From NCBI GenBank assembly GCA_914767715.1, contig OU612066.1, positions 29,486,283-29,550,282 of the forward strand: 64,000 bases of DNA, in the 5' to 3' direction. This DNA is from Membranipora membranacea. Its lineage: Eukaryota > Bryozoa > Gymnolaemata > Cheilostomatida > Membraniporidae. The position numbers and the translations under genes are program-made. Each line of letters opens with the position of its first letter. The first letter of the stretch is position 1. Below, in pieces: positions 51,529 to 64,000 of the stretch. The notes below the pieces were generated by a model. That model saw nothing but the letters and a program-made list of their open reading frames with translations, was not told the DNA's origin and made no database searches.

Positions 51529-54500
51529 ACCATAAGCATAAGGTGTACTTTTACTTCTTTGTAAACTTCAATCTATCATGACCCCTGGAATCACATGTTG
51601 GATTCATCCAGATATCCACTATTGACAAAACTGATAATTTTTATCTAAATCCAATTATATCCACCTTGACGTAAAATAATATTTCTATCCTGTGACAACA
51701 AGAACGCGTCTGTAGTACTTTGTTATCTCTGCGACCTGTCTGCTGGGATATTTTTCTTCCCATGTTAAGTAAACATCGGTTTTTGTTTAGAGAAACTGAC
51801 TTGTTAAATAACGGAAAAGAATTAGAGGACTTGGTTCATTCTGAATGATATCAATGAGATGAAATCAGAGATAAACCTGTTTAAATGAACTCTTTTTTTT
51901 TAGGTAAGCATCGGCCATCGGCATACTTATTATATACTATATTATATCTTTATTAGACAACTCCAACTTATTTTTATATTTATCAATTTTACTCGCCAGT
52001 CAAGTCACTTGGACATAAAGCACAAACTAAACTAAATGGTGGAACAATTAAGCTATTATGTGTGTTTGTATGTATATTGACTGTTGGAATCACTTTAATG
52101 AATGCTGTCCATTAGGAAAACATTCATCCAATAACCAAATACATTGGTATTAATGGTCAGACCAAATGAACTTTGGGCTTGGCAGTTGGAAAGGTGGGGA
52201 TTTGTTTGACGTATGAAGTTGCATTACGCCTCAACCAAGCTGTGAGCAATGAACTACCTCTGAGGCAGTTCATTGCTGTGAGTGTCCATAATCACAGTTG
52301 ATAATCTTGGCATAACCATCAATCTCGTTTTTAGGCAAGCGCCCAACAAAAAATCAGACAACCTCAAAAGACTTTCCAAGTATTTCACTCATTCAAAATC
52401 CCAGCTAATAAGGTGTAAAGGTGAGGTCATAATGGGTTTATGTGTCTGTGATAATCCCCTTTCTTCACTGTTAATAACCCGAAGATGGCCATCCATCTGG
52501 ATTTGCTCAGAGTTATGGTTGGATTAACTCTTCTTCATAATCTATGAGTACTTATGTCCAACAAGCTAGTAACAACCCATTGTCAAATCCCTCATCCTGC
52601 ACATGGAGTTCTCCAACTCCTTGCCCTGCCATACCCTGCTACTCACAGACATACAGCTATAGCCTGTGCCCCCTAAAATTTTGCCCCCGTCCGGCGGCCC
52701 CCATCCATACAGCCATCCCTGTTACGTGGGTGATGTCTAACATTACTCGTATAGACTGCAAAACACACCAGAGAACTTAACGGTTCATTCAAGGATAGTT
52801 CCCAATGCTGCAGCGCAAATTACCAGCTTCTAACGCTACATAAAAAATCTCAGCCACATGATGGCATAATTACTTCCCGGAGTTAAACTTTCTTAGTCTG
52901 AAAAGTAGGTCTAAGATACCCTAAATATGAGTGATGAAGCCCTTCGGATCAGATTGTGTTGAGAAATGAAGGAGCGATTTTTCATTTTAATTAACATTTA
53001 CCCAGTGACAAGAAACCCAACGGGTGAGCCGATAAATGATCAAAGTGTGCAATTTTATGGATCAATATGTTTTACTCCTTGGTGAAACATGTGCAATATT
53101 TCTTCTCCTAAACAATAGAGACAATTATTTGATATGATATGATGGTATGATGGTTTATTTTGGTACTATCGTTGAGCCGCTGACAATTTATTGTGATAAA
53201 ATGGATCTGGTAGCCTACTAAACTCTTGAACTCTCTTCTGAATAAAACAGAACAGAAAATGATTGTCTCGGTATTTGGCATGGTAAAATAACTCTGACGT
53301 AGCTATTTCAAATATAGCATCAATCAGGTTTTTAGATCTTCCCTCCTCCCTCAACCTTCGAGATGTTTGTCAATGTCAATCATCTACAAGCAGGTGAACG
53401 TAACCTAACTAGCCGCCATGTTGAAAATCAACTCCAACCTGTGAGACTTTAACGTTGAAGATTGACACAAGAATGAAACTCCCAGTACAATCAACAAAAA
53501 GGCCAAGACGTATTATGTACTAACGGTTATAATCTAAGTGTTCAGCAAACAATAGCTTGGATGGATTATTTTCAGTAATATCATATTCCAAATATCAATA
53601 TAGGTCATTTGCCAGAACTAAATATGACCCATTACACAAGCCCTTAGCGTCATGGTGTAGTCCCAACAGGCGGACAATGCAGGCAGAAAGTTGAGAGACA
53701 AAATTAGACTTGCAAATTTCTCCCACACATATTTTTCGGTGCGTTGATTCACGCAAGCCAAATCAGCAAGGTCTGGAAGAGCAATGAACTGAAAGGGAGT
53801 TCATTGGGAAAAGCATGAGCCTCGGCTTAAGATAAAATTAGAACAGGCCATCAGATTGTTGTTCGAAATGTCATTAATCACGCAAAAAATTCCAATGTCA
53901 AAAGTCATACTTCTGGAACTGTAATAAGATCCTAATATACCATTACATAGAAAGGATGATGTTCATACGCTGAGCCACCCTCTGTCTCACCCTCCCTGGA
54001 GCAACTATCATGTATCTCAACAACAACTACCAATACGTTTAAATTCACTGCACAGGTAGGAAAAGGTCTTACCACCGCATGTTTGATGCTCGATCAGTAG
54101 TGTTGCATCAAAAGCAACGCTGCACTATTGGTAAAAAAGTCTTGGGGGAAACAATGTAGCCTGGGCAGGCTGTCAAGGGTGGCTGCCCAGGCTAGAAAAA
54201 ATGGTTCCTCACCATTCTAAACAGCTGGCCATATTATTAGCTGCCTTCAGTTCAGGTCTTGAAAATTAAATAGTTGCATTCAAACCTTCGCAAAGGCTGA
54301 ATTCGAATCAATCTCCAATATTTAGGAAGAAGCGCTGGGAATCCAAATCCTGTTTGAAGCCAGGGATGTAAGCAGGAGTAAGCTATAAAATGAACTGTTA
54401 GTGAAAGTACCTTGTTTTTCCAACTAGATGAAACCGAGTGGTATTCATCTATAGAGGCCTAAATTGCCCTCGAGGACCTTGACCCGGTTCTGTCACCTGG

Positions 54501-57500
54501 GCTCCACACAGACCCATTAAGGGCTTACAGCGCCCCTTAAACCGAAGCTACACGCCACCGTATCTTCCTAGGTTGAAAGCCCTGCTCAAATGGCCTTTGT
54601 ATTATATGTTTCCGAATATTTGGAACTGAATTAAATTGCGTGCAACTGGCACATTTTGACAATTATTTCACCGTCTCTGGCGCTAGCCACATTATTCACA
54701 GTCTTACTTATTGCTTACCTGTGGAGTTTGACAGAGTTCCTCTTGACTACAAGAAGCTCATGTTAATCCATGCAGCAAGAAGATGCCAATCACAGCAGCC
54801 TGATGCTAGTGATATATCCTTTATCAGAGAGCGGCCAAGTGAGAAAGAAATTTCAGCTACGTATGAAATTTGCAAACAAAATTGTACACACCTATAATTT
54901 ACAGTGACTATGAAAGTATTATGCTGACTACAATAATATCAGATTAGGTAAGCTATTAGGTAAACAGCAACAGAACTGTTGACCAAAATATTTCCGCGAA
55001 CTGTTTACGACAAAGCTCCAGCAGTGTTTGAGAAGTAGAAGGTTCAGAACGTGACTCGTTCATTTCAGGCGTGACGAACATTCCTTTAGGATTTTAGGAA
55101 TCTCTTGTTCAAATAATCTGCTATTGTCAAAAGTTGTGCTTGGTACTGTATAACCTTGAATACTCAGGGGGTTGAAGGACGTTAGTATAATTTGTTTCAA
55201 TGTTAATCTGTTTGGGTGTGCCTTGCTTTATTGTATGTACTATGGTAGGCTATATATTATTGTAATCCTGTTACAGTGTACCAGGGGAGTCAAATCTATC
55301 CCGTTTCACAAAATTCAGATCATCATAGCAAATACATCGGAATAGTTTTGGGGCCCAAACAGGTGATCTGATCATCTGATCGCTAGTTTGGGCCCCCAAA
55401 AATCTTCCCCGCCTGACATCTGAACTAATTACTTTTTAATAATTTGACTATTTTGGTGTTCCATGAAGATACAAAGAATATGATACAATGTTGACCTGAT
55501 ATTATGCCGACTCACCAATCATACAATTGCTTCTGACCCATGCGGAGTTGTCTGCCTCTCTGAATCATGAGGTATCAATGGCTGATTAGGTCGGTGTTTA
55601 TGCCAGGTACATCATAGCCATCACCTTCAAGACCAAGAGTGGCCCGAATCTTTATAAAAATTACATAAAAACAGTTCTAGCTACTACCTTGCATGTGGTT
55701 CTGTTGTTATAGTAGTTCAGTATGTCTGAGGAGTATCTCGATTAGTTAGAATTACCAGGATCTGGTTTTTTAGGAGCACTTGCCAAAAAGATTAATAGTA
55801 TTTGAGATGGCATTTAAAGGGTGATGTTTATGGTTGACGCTATTAAATCAGTGAAGGAGAAAATATACGCCAAATTGCTCAGTAATCTGAGCTTACTCAG
55901 CATCATTAAGCTGCCAAAAGATGAACCTTCCAATTACTGAGTTGACAAAGTTTGCTGGATGTTTTCCAAGAGAGCAATCCCCACTTGTCATTATATGATC
56001 CGAAGCTTAGGCTGAACTTGCCAAACCCTCCCAATAATCGGAACGGTATGACCCAAGATGGTCATCTTATTGAAAGCAAATAGATGTCACAAATCATCAA
56101 CAAACCGTCAGAAATCATGAAAACACAGGATATAAAGAGATGATTTGCATTTGCAATGCCATTCATATTATACAATACTGTACCGTAACAATAATATATA
56201 AAAATAATATCTTGACAGCCAATTTGAAAATTATATTGACAGAGTGGCATTATTAGTGACATTGCCATTGCTAAAATCTGATCTAACAAACTTTTAAGTA
56301 ACACATCTTCAACAAGACATGCTCAGTCTTGAGGTTACATCACAACAATCAATGACATCCCAAAGTCAGGAACTAAAAACTAAAACTAATCCAAAAATAG
56401 CAACATTACCTATGACCACTCTGCGCAAGTGCAAACTATAATAGTAAGTACTATGAATTATTTCACCTAACTAGTCGCCTCATAACATAATAGGACAACA
56501 ATGGAAACTCTTCAGTCAAAAACATTTGGGCAAAAATGGCGTGCTGGTTTTGATAACTCATAACATTGAACTATGAGAATTGCCTTTCTCAATTGAAGGC
56601 AGCGCCAACGTCATAGTAAGGCAGATATCACCAAAGTCACAAGGCTATCCTGCAGGCAGAATGACTTGTCGTGAGTCGTGACCCTACCAATGATGACATA
56701 TTGCGTTTGAATTGAATTTCATTCAGAAGAGGAGGCTTCCCTGTCAGCGTATGCAGCTGGGAAAGGGGGCAATGATACTCAGGGCTTCTTCTGAAGAAAG
56801 AAAGCAGCGTAAGTGTCACGGCGTTTCAAAAATTGACAGCGCCCTTTGAGAGAAAAATCTGACTAAAACATTTTACAGGAATGCAATTATCTTTTCACAA
56901 TGCACTAATATCTACCGACAAGAGGATCTAAAACAGGCCAATTTAAACCTGAATATTGTTTAATTTAGTCAATTGATGAAATAAAATCGAGCAAACACAC
57001 AAATCCATTCAATCCATTCAATAAGGTTATTTTTATTTTTGAATACATTTTCCCAGTGATTCCTAAATAAGAACCAACGTTTAATTATCTGAGTTTTTTC
57101 TTTGTGAGATGGGCACAGACAGAATAATAGGCTACCCACATTTTAAATGGAGGAGCAATTAGCAACCAGGAAAAAAGTACATAACAATATTGCTGAATCA
57201 GTAAATCACCTTAGAAAATGCATAGCCAGTTAGCGTCCTTTCCGGTATGCCAATCTTGCTGTTGACTTTTGTCTTAGAAAAGCACAGTGAAAATAAAATC
57301 AGTGGATAAACAAGTTTTACAAAAATATAATTAATGAGTTCCTTTAAAGATATCACAATTAACAGCAAACTGGTTTTCGAGTTCCGTCTGCGGGCAGTTG
57401 AATAAGATCAAAAGTTTTTAATATAACAGACAAGCTATGGATTGAGGGGCAGCGCTTCGATACGCGACTTTTGCAACATCACTCGACCTCCACAGAGGGA

Positions 57501-58362
57501 AGAAACTTGTTCTAGGCTTGAGCATGCATTTATGCAAAATGTGTTTTCAAATATTTTGCAACTGGTGCAACCGGTGATTTGGGTGGATGTGTTTACATTT
57601 GAACCCTCCGTTGTCTTGCCAACTATGCAGCTTTTGAAATTTGTATGGAGATGGGTGAAACCGAATTACCTCCTGAAAACTCAGGATAAGTATCTTCAAA
57701 CATTCTTAATGAATTACAAGGATCTATCAGTAACTTTAGATTTACTTGAATGAACCATGGAAGGGATGACAGAAATTCTCTTTAGCATGACAAGAAAAAA
57801 AATAAAGTGCAATACCGCCTCGGTTCACGAAAGAGAAACTAAGGAAGATTTTGCGGCGTTCATTTATCATGTTAGAGATCAGATAATGTGGGTAATATAA
57901 AATGGATATCAGAATGGAAATGGTAAAAACTTGAAATTATATGAGCTGGAAAATGATAAGAATATTGCTGTTCAGCGTAAAACTTGCCATTCCTTATTTC
58001 AGATTTATGGCAACTGAGTCTTGAAGCGGAACACCCATCACCCCTTGATCTGTGAGTTATGTTAAAAATTATCATCATTCTTTCTAACTAAAAGTGTGTG
58101 CACTCAAAGGCATCTCTTTGATGGTATTTGTTAGTTTCTCAAGGACAGCTATCACTGTCGAAGTCCCCATCAGGTTTTAAAAGGTTGGCCAGTTTTAGTT
58201 ATAGATGGCTTTGGGTAATTAGGTAGAGCTGGAACTGGATGGTAGGGCTTAGCAGAAATGTTTTGGCAGTCTATTTACGGTATGTGTTTAATTGCTATAC
58301 CAGAGTTTTGCAGTGTCATATTGTTAATTGACCGAATCTCTTGTAAAACGATATATACCTAC
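51529..58362. other. Intergenic region between RTK copy 2 and PSMD2
   Basis: No gene recognised. It contains short perfect hairpins (52245-52277, 53782-53806, 54158-54193) and diverged AGTCTGAG-type motifs. Two unassigned plus-strand ORFs, 54640-54897 (85 aa) and 57442-57753 (103 aa), show no family motif and no clear splice context, so I do not call them genes. Confidence 0.5.
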
Positions 58363-58480
58363 ATTTCATCAAGGCAGAAATCAGGTTGAGAGTCGCTGGC
58401 TGATATTGAGATGATCCTTTATCTCATAGCTGGCTAGTTCAGGGTAAGGTAAGGAGCAACAAGTTAGGTTAACCCACTGT
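58363..58480 (-). pseudogene. Relic RTK kinase exon (E19-like)
   Basis: Aligns with exon E19 of copy 2 (34969-35105). The minus strand reads YPELASYEIKDHLNISQRLS before a 2-bp deletion shifts the frame, and the 5' half of the exon is largely deleted. The donor GT is still present. No other exons of this paralogue are seen nearby. Confidence 0.75.
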
Positions 58481-59627
58481 AATACTCTGTAAGACCGCTT
58501 TAGAAAAAAGAGTGTCTCATCTTTGTAAGATCTTATATAAGCTTGAAATTACAATCCAGCTGATCCAGCTCCATCACGGAGTCCAAACACGACGGAGCTA
58601 TCTACATCTCTTCTAGGTACTGACAACTCCTACCAAATGTTACTAACGTTACAAAGTTCATAAGCTGGCAGCAGCTGGCAGTGTTGAGACCTTGTGGCTA
58701 CAATGGGATCTTTGAATTGAGGGAGATTCAACTTTTTAACTGGCCTTTGACTGATCGACTTATTCATTGTTAGAGCAGGACAGAGATTTTGGTTTCGTCG
58801 GCTTATATAATGTACACCAAGTCACCCACATCTGCTCTGGTTTGTTTTAATATTAATATATGGATGAGACTGAAATGAAACGAGCTAGTTACAGTAATAA
58901 TAAGTTAGCACAAATGAATCGTTATACAACCACTAGAACCAGTGATATATACAATTATAATTTGTGTCTTGAACTTGTACATTAACATGCTAACATACAC
59001 TGATCTCATGCATATCCTAGCCTCAGCAACAATAGTGGAAACGATGTGCCGTGACGATTCTTCCCAATAATCTGAACAAGAGGATGTTGACCCGCTGGTT
59101 AGATAATATAAATAAGTGTTTCATCCATAGTCACTCATGAAACATATCAGTATACCAACATGTTTCGTGGACAAGGATAGTTTGGCGCTGGCCAAAACAA
59201 CATGATGGTACTTCAAGAAAATAGGATACAGATAAAGAAACTGTCAACACATTCTTCAATTTATGGCATCTTCAACCGAGAGCCAGAGATTCCAACATCA
59301 AAGAGACCAGGCTTTTGGCTAGCTAGCAAGGGTGATGTGAAGGAATTTTGAAAGGGCTCAAAGAAAAGATTCAGTGGATTTGATCTGTGTTGTCGTCTGT
59401 CAAACATATTTACTGATATTATGGGAAGGGCTAAGCAACCCAAATGACATCTGAGCATTCCATAACGCATTTTTTTACATTATCACTTTATTTGATAAGA
59501 TTTAAATAAACATAACACTATCATCAATGGAGGAGACAAAAACAACTTGCACATCTTAACTGTAATCTCACTGTACAAACTGAGTTATTCTAAGATACCG
59601 AGAGCGTCTCCACAGATGAATAGAACT

Positions 59628-59633
59628 TTTATT
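59628..59633 (-). terminator. Poly(A) signal of PSMD2
   Basis: AATAAA on the minus strand about 30 bp after the stop codon. Confidence 0.6.
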
Positions 59634-59662
59634 TTTACATGTACATCAATCTAACATAACAA

Positions 59663-62600
59663 TCACTGCTCATAATCAGGATTCTTCTTTAATATAACGA
59701 ATCCCTCGAGGATAGGCGTGAGTGTTAAGTATTCCTCTGTAGCTAACTCAGCTCTCTCTCCATGAGCTAGTAACACTGGAGTGGTATGGGTCTGGAATCC
59801 TGTAATGGTCTTGGGTTTTCCGGCTTGGCCAACAACGTCTACCGCCTAGAAAGCAAAAAATAATATTTATAGAACATCAATCAATTACAACCTGTTTTAG
59901 TAAGACTGAAACTCATGATATTGCATGATTAAAATTATTGACTGATGCATGTTAAAATTTGACCACAAATAACCATATATACTTTCATGGCTGTCATGCC
60001 ATAATTCATCATTCAGTCTAGTCAAGATAAGTATCATGGCGCAAGAGCGCAAAAATCCAGCATATATCGTAAAGTTTTGGACAGTTAACATCAGCAACAG
60101 TTACCACCTAACAATAATGGTGGACACGCGGTAGTTATCTAGTGGAATTTTTCACGGGCATCATTACCAGATAAATGGACTGAATATTGATATTAGACTA
60201 AGGAGTTTTTTGAGCAGAATGCAGGTGGCAGCCTAAAATCTGGGGCTTGATTTAAGACGATGACGTTTTACAATGTTGCAGCATAGTTTTGATTTTTGAT
60301 GATAACAGAAAAATTGAGCCTAGCTTACCTGTCCTACTCTGACTGTTACAGGCAGGGGACGTAACTCCTCATCAAATGTAGTCAGCATACGCGGCTGTAT
60401 GGCAGTGACCAGGTTAAATAAGATATAATGTGCTTTTCCCAGTATCACTACAAAAAAAGAATTTCATGCATAGTCAAGATGAATTTGTTCCTTGCCAGTG
60501 AAATATCTCAACATCACTTTGTTAACTGAATCACAGCTGCTGTCATATAGATAACCCCTGCCGCCAATTCTTATTGAAATGGTAAACGGATGATTTGAAT
60601 GTCACTTTATTGCCTGATTAAAAGAAGACAACCGGGCAACCCATGAAAACACTCCGAATCAAAAGTAAGACTCTTTGATGGGTGCAGGTACACAGAGCTC
60701 CAGAATTATTCTCTGAAAACTTTATATTTAACATTTTTAATCATTTTTTGTACTTACAGTTTTTGACATCAAGGCATGCGGTCAGCGCAGCAAGAAGTCC
60801 AGCGACAGCCACAGGATGCATTATACTCCTGTCACTGTGGAAGGGGCTGAGTGTCATCGTCCCCTTACCCAAATGTGTGAGACCTTGGGCTAATCTGACC
60901 ATGAAAAGGTTACTAGGATCCTTACTGTGATACATGGCCAGCTGACGGAGCATAGCAGCGAGTCTGGCGTTGTTTGTACCTGTAAGAGATGTATAAACAT
61001 TATCTCTGTTATAACAAATTGGTTCACAACCTTCATGTGGTTGTCACAAAGTGAATCACAACTGTCATGTGTTTGTCAACCATGAGTTTAGGTAATGCCA
61101 TCAATATCAAAATCATCAATACATCAACTCATGTGAAAACATGATAAGAAATGCTATGCATGATGTCAGTCAGATGTGTGACAACCATTGTTGATAACTA
61201 GTTCAGTTTCAAACAGAAGCGATGCTTTGTTGATTACACACTTTATATGTTAGTCATTATATGCATATAAATATGTATAAATAAATAAGTATTAATATGT
61301 TTGTGGTGATATGATTATATAATGGACATACCTGCGCCGACAATACCCATAGCCAGTATGCTGTTGGCTGAAACCTCAGAGTCAGAGTCGTGAGAGAATT
61401 TACTCAGAGTATCGAGTATCTGTAGTTTAGGATTGGACGTAGATAAGAGGGCAAGAGCCAGAGGTACTGCTCTCTTAATAACTACTTCTCCATATCTCAA
61501 CTAGGAAAAGATGGTAATTCATTAGTTCATTGAAAATATTGACTACAATGATGCAAAAATTTTAGAAAGGAAAGATTGTAGTTGTGTTGATGTTATTAAG
61601 ATTGGTCAAGTGTGAACTTCAACAAGTTTAGATTGCTTGCCTTCACTTTTTTTTAATTTCAGATTCAAATTTTCAGATTCTCACAAAAAGTACTACTCAC
61701 CAAGTGACCGAATGACCTAAAGCACATTTCTGACCCGATCTCTTCTCCCATAGCTATGAGCGCTATTCCAAGCACTGCTATACCTTGGTGAGCAATCTAA
61801 AATGAACAACAAAATATAGATTAGAAAATTGGAGAGCAAGAAATATGTATTACCTAGTCCAAACATGATTGCCACATAGTGTTTCGCTCATAACGTTGGG
61901 GCATTTGTGTCCATTCAAAATTTTCACATTATAGTCTTTAATATCTGAAATTCAACATCAATGGATGCACACGATTTGCTGAGATAAAATCGGATAAAAG
62001 ATCCTCTTCCAGAATTGTTATTTATGATTGTTTCAAAAAAATATTATGCAATAGATATTTTGTAAGAAATAGTTTGATAAGAATCATTTACAAACTTCAT
62101 GAATTCCCATGTGTAACAATCATCTGAGACTTGCTGCAGTAAGTGCATGTTTGGGTAGCATCTTAACAATGCATAATGTGACCGACTTTTAGTCCCAATA
62201 AATAATTTATAGCATAGTCATATGTTTATGGTATAAATTATTTATTCATATTTTCTGAACATGTACAAAAGTTGAACACTACTCTACTAAATAAAGGGCA
62301 GATTAATAATTTCTGGTTTAATCTTAAGGTTGTAATAATTGATAACCAGATATGATAAAAATTCTTCCACCATTATTATTTCCCAAAAACTTGGAGTTGT
62401 CTACTTGCAATTGTTGTACGGCAGGACAACTTCAGATTTATATCGTACCATTTTTATGTAGTAACCCTACATACATTACATTGAACTTAAATAGCAGGAA
62501 CAAGAAAAATAATATAATCAGATAACTTTTAGTGTATCAGCTCACCAGTTTACTGTTGATTTTCTTCCCTTCTTTTTCTCCATCTTTCTTCTCTCCATCT

Positions 62601-63933
62601 GCCGCGTCAGTGTCCATCTTCTCCTCACTGGCGGCAGCAGTGGCTGTTGACTTTTTATCGGCGGTAGTGCTAGACGTGTTCTTCTTATCACTTTTATCAT
62701 TATTATCCTGGAAAGAATAAAGATTTTATCAGAATTACCGTGTTCGTATTAGGTTTTTACAATGGTGGAACATGTCCAACAATCTCAGGGCAATGTTCCT
62801 CAATAAGATTGCTATGGTAGTACTAGTATTGTGATGAAGAATAAAATTTTTGGATAGGTTAATTTGTTTACATCAAGCATCACGAGTAAATGTAACATCA
62901 AAAAACTCTAAATTTCAAACAGATTATCTAGTGCATATCGAGGAAGCATGGGAGTAGCAATGTCCCATATTGTTACTGTTCTTTACCACATTCCAAAAAA
63001 GGGCATGACCCCCATAATATAACTTAGCATCAAATCCACAGGAAGATCACTCCCTCAGATCGAACAATCATAATTCAAAAAATTGAAACTCATCAATGAT
63101 CTGTACACTGTTATGAGTCATACCTCATCTTTTTCTTCATAGTGCTCCGAGCATATATGAAGTAGATTCTGTATTTTCAGTACATTACCAGTACCAGCGT
63201 AGGCACATACATCTACTAGGATCTCAGCCATTGACTTTATCGGCTCTGAGATAACCTGCAACGGATCACAAGCAATGAATTTCATATTCTGTATTAAAAT
63301 AGTGGAATTATTGTTATATAACACAAGTACACATGTACAAGCAAGAATATTTTTCCATTTTTGCTAGGCATAATGTACACTCATAAACACACAAATAATT
63401 ATTCATCGTATTTATATATCATATGTCCACAAAACAAAATAAAATGCCAGATAACAACAAAATGAGATTTTTTCTCACACCAAGAGATACATATACTTGT
63501 CTTCTATTAGCTACGTACAGTTGTGAAAATGGGGTAGTTTTCTAATGACAAATACTTTTGTGTTTTTTGCCAAAGCAAAGAAAGGAACTCAGTATCAGCT
63601 TATTGAAAAGGGCACAGACTTTGCAATAGGAGCTTTCTTACCTGTAGTGCTGCCAGTATAGCTTCAGCTGCTTCTTGTTTGCCCAGATAAGTGAGGGCCA
63701 GTCCCAGAGCTAAGAACCTGGCGTATGTAGATTTGAGATCAGCCTCTGATTTCTCCATCAGTGTTTGTAGGATAGTAGACGTGACGTCTTCGTTACAACT
63801 GCCTACTGATACCATACCACAGGCTAACGCTGCCATACCCACAACCTCCATAGAGGCTTTACTATCACCGAGTACCGGCAGCAGCAAGGACAGAACGTCC
63901 TCTCTGTTAGAACCAGCATAAGCCAGGCCCAAT
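59663..63933 (-). CDS. PSMD2: 26S proteasome regulatory subunit Rpn1 (PSMD2), C-terminal half
   Basis: Eight exons: 63642-63933, 63124-63255, 62546-62707, 61701-61796, 61332-61500, 60758-60979, 60329-60447, 59663-59845. All junctions are in frame and give 457 aa to the stop; the N-terminal half lies beyond the right edge. Rpn1 is the large non-ATPase scaffold of the 19S base and docks ubiquitin receptors and shuttle factors. The sequence shows the proteasome/cyclosome repeats (for example [57 protein letters not shown]) and a Lys/Glu/Asp-rich low-complexity linker occupying its own exon (62546-62707). It ends with the conserved C-terminal domain ([25 protein letters not shown]). Identity to animal PSMD2 is obvious by eye. 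It is an ordinary housekeeping gene, on the same strand as the RTK array. Confidence 0.96.
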
Positions 63934-64000
63934 CTGCAATCAAAAGTGTTAAATACATGACCTATGCACAGTATGAGTTAGTCCTAAAACTATTACCAGT

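Noticed and set aside
57442-57753. 103-codon plus-strand ORF
   Set aside because: No recognisable motif and no neighbouring exon; kept only as an unassigned stretch in the intergenic note.

Overview
This is a metazoan nuclear genome window. It is AT-rich and intron-rich, with GT-AG introns and exons of about 60-640 bp. The genes are a receptor tyrosine kinase (RTK) array and the 26S proteasome subunit Rpn1/PSMD2. The mix of short exons, a tandem RTK family with unusual ectodomains (laminin-N, laminin-EGF, IPT/TIG), Thr-rich mucin stalks and many small hairpin elements suggests an early-branching marine invertebrate, perhaps a sponge. The taxonomic call is inference only.

Layout. (1) Positions 1-8733, minus strand: the middle and 3' part of RTK copy 1 (exons equivalent to E7-E17). 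Its missing kinase exons presumably lie left of the window, and its 5' exons E1-E6 are absent. (2) Positions 8745-17420 and 19107-26880: two copies (A and B) of a segmental duplication. Each holds an unidentified ORF with a 9-bp GC-rich minisatellite (143 versus 28 units), a MAM-like exon, and a circularly permuted, broken Ty3/gypsy LTR retroelement. (3) Positions 26938-28952: an element with about 90-bp terminal inverted repeats. (4) Positions 29026-32646, minus: a third RTK paralogue, now a pseudogene, interrupted by a LINE fragment and a foldback element with a tRNA-like core. (5) Positions 33420-48822, minus: a complete RTK (copy 2). I could assemble 21 exons into a 1569-aa frame with every junction in phase. 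(6) Positions 48823-59600: mostly intergenic with small inverted-repeat elements and one relic kinase exon at 58363-58480. (7) Positions 59663-63933, minus: the C-terminal half (457 aa) of PSMD2, continuing off the right edge.

How the genes work together. Copy 2 encodes signal peptide, an unrecognised N-terminal region, laminin-N domain, laminin-EGF, several Met/plexin-type IPT domains with a furin site, one TM segment, a kinase with a YxxxYY activation loop, and a Tyr-rich tail. Between the laminin-EGF and IPT exons of both copies lies a second signal-peptide exon followed by a Thr-rich exon, with an added ShKT domain in copy 2. All of these boundaries are phase 0, so the cassette can be read as an alternative N-terminus of the same kinase or as a nested secreted mucin. 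The segment around it has diverged far more than the rest of the duplicated gene. This cassette is the most interesting candidate system in the window. Copy 1, which has lost its original 5' end, could only be expressed as a complete receptor from the cassette start.
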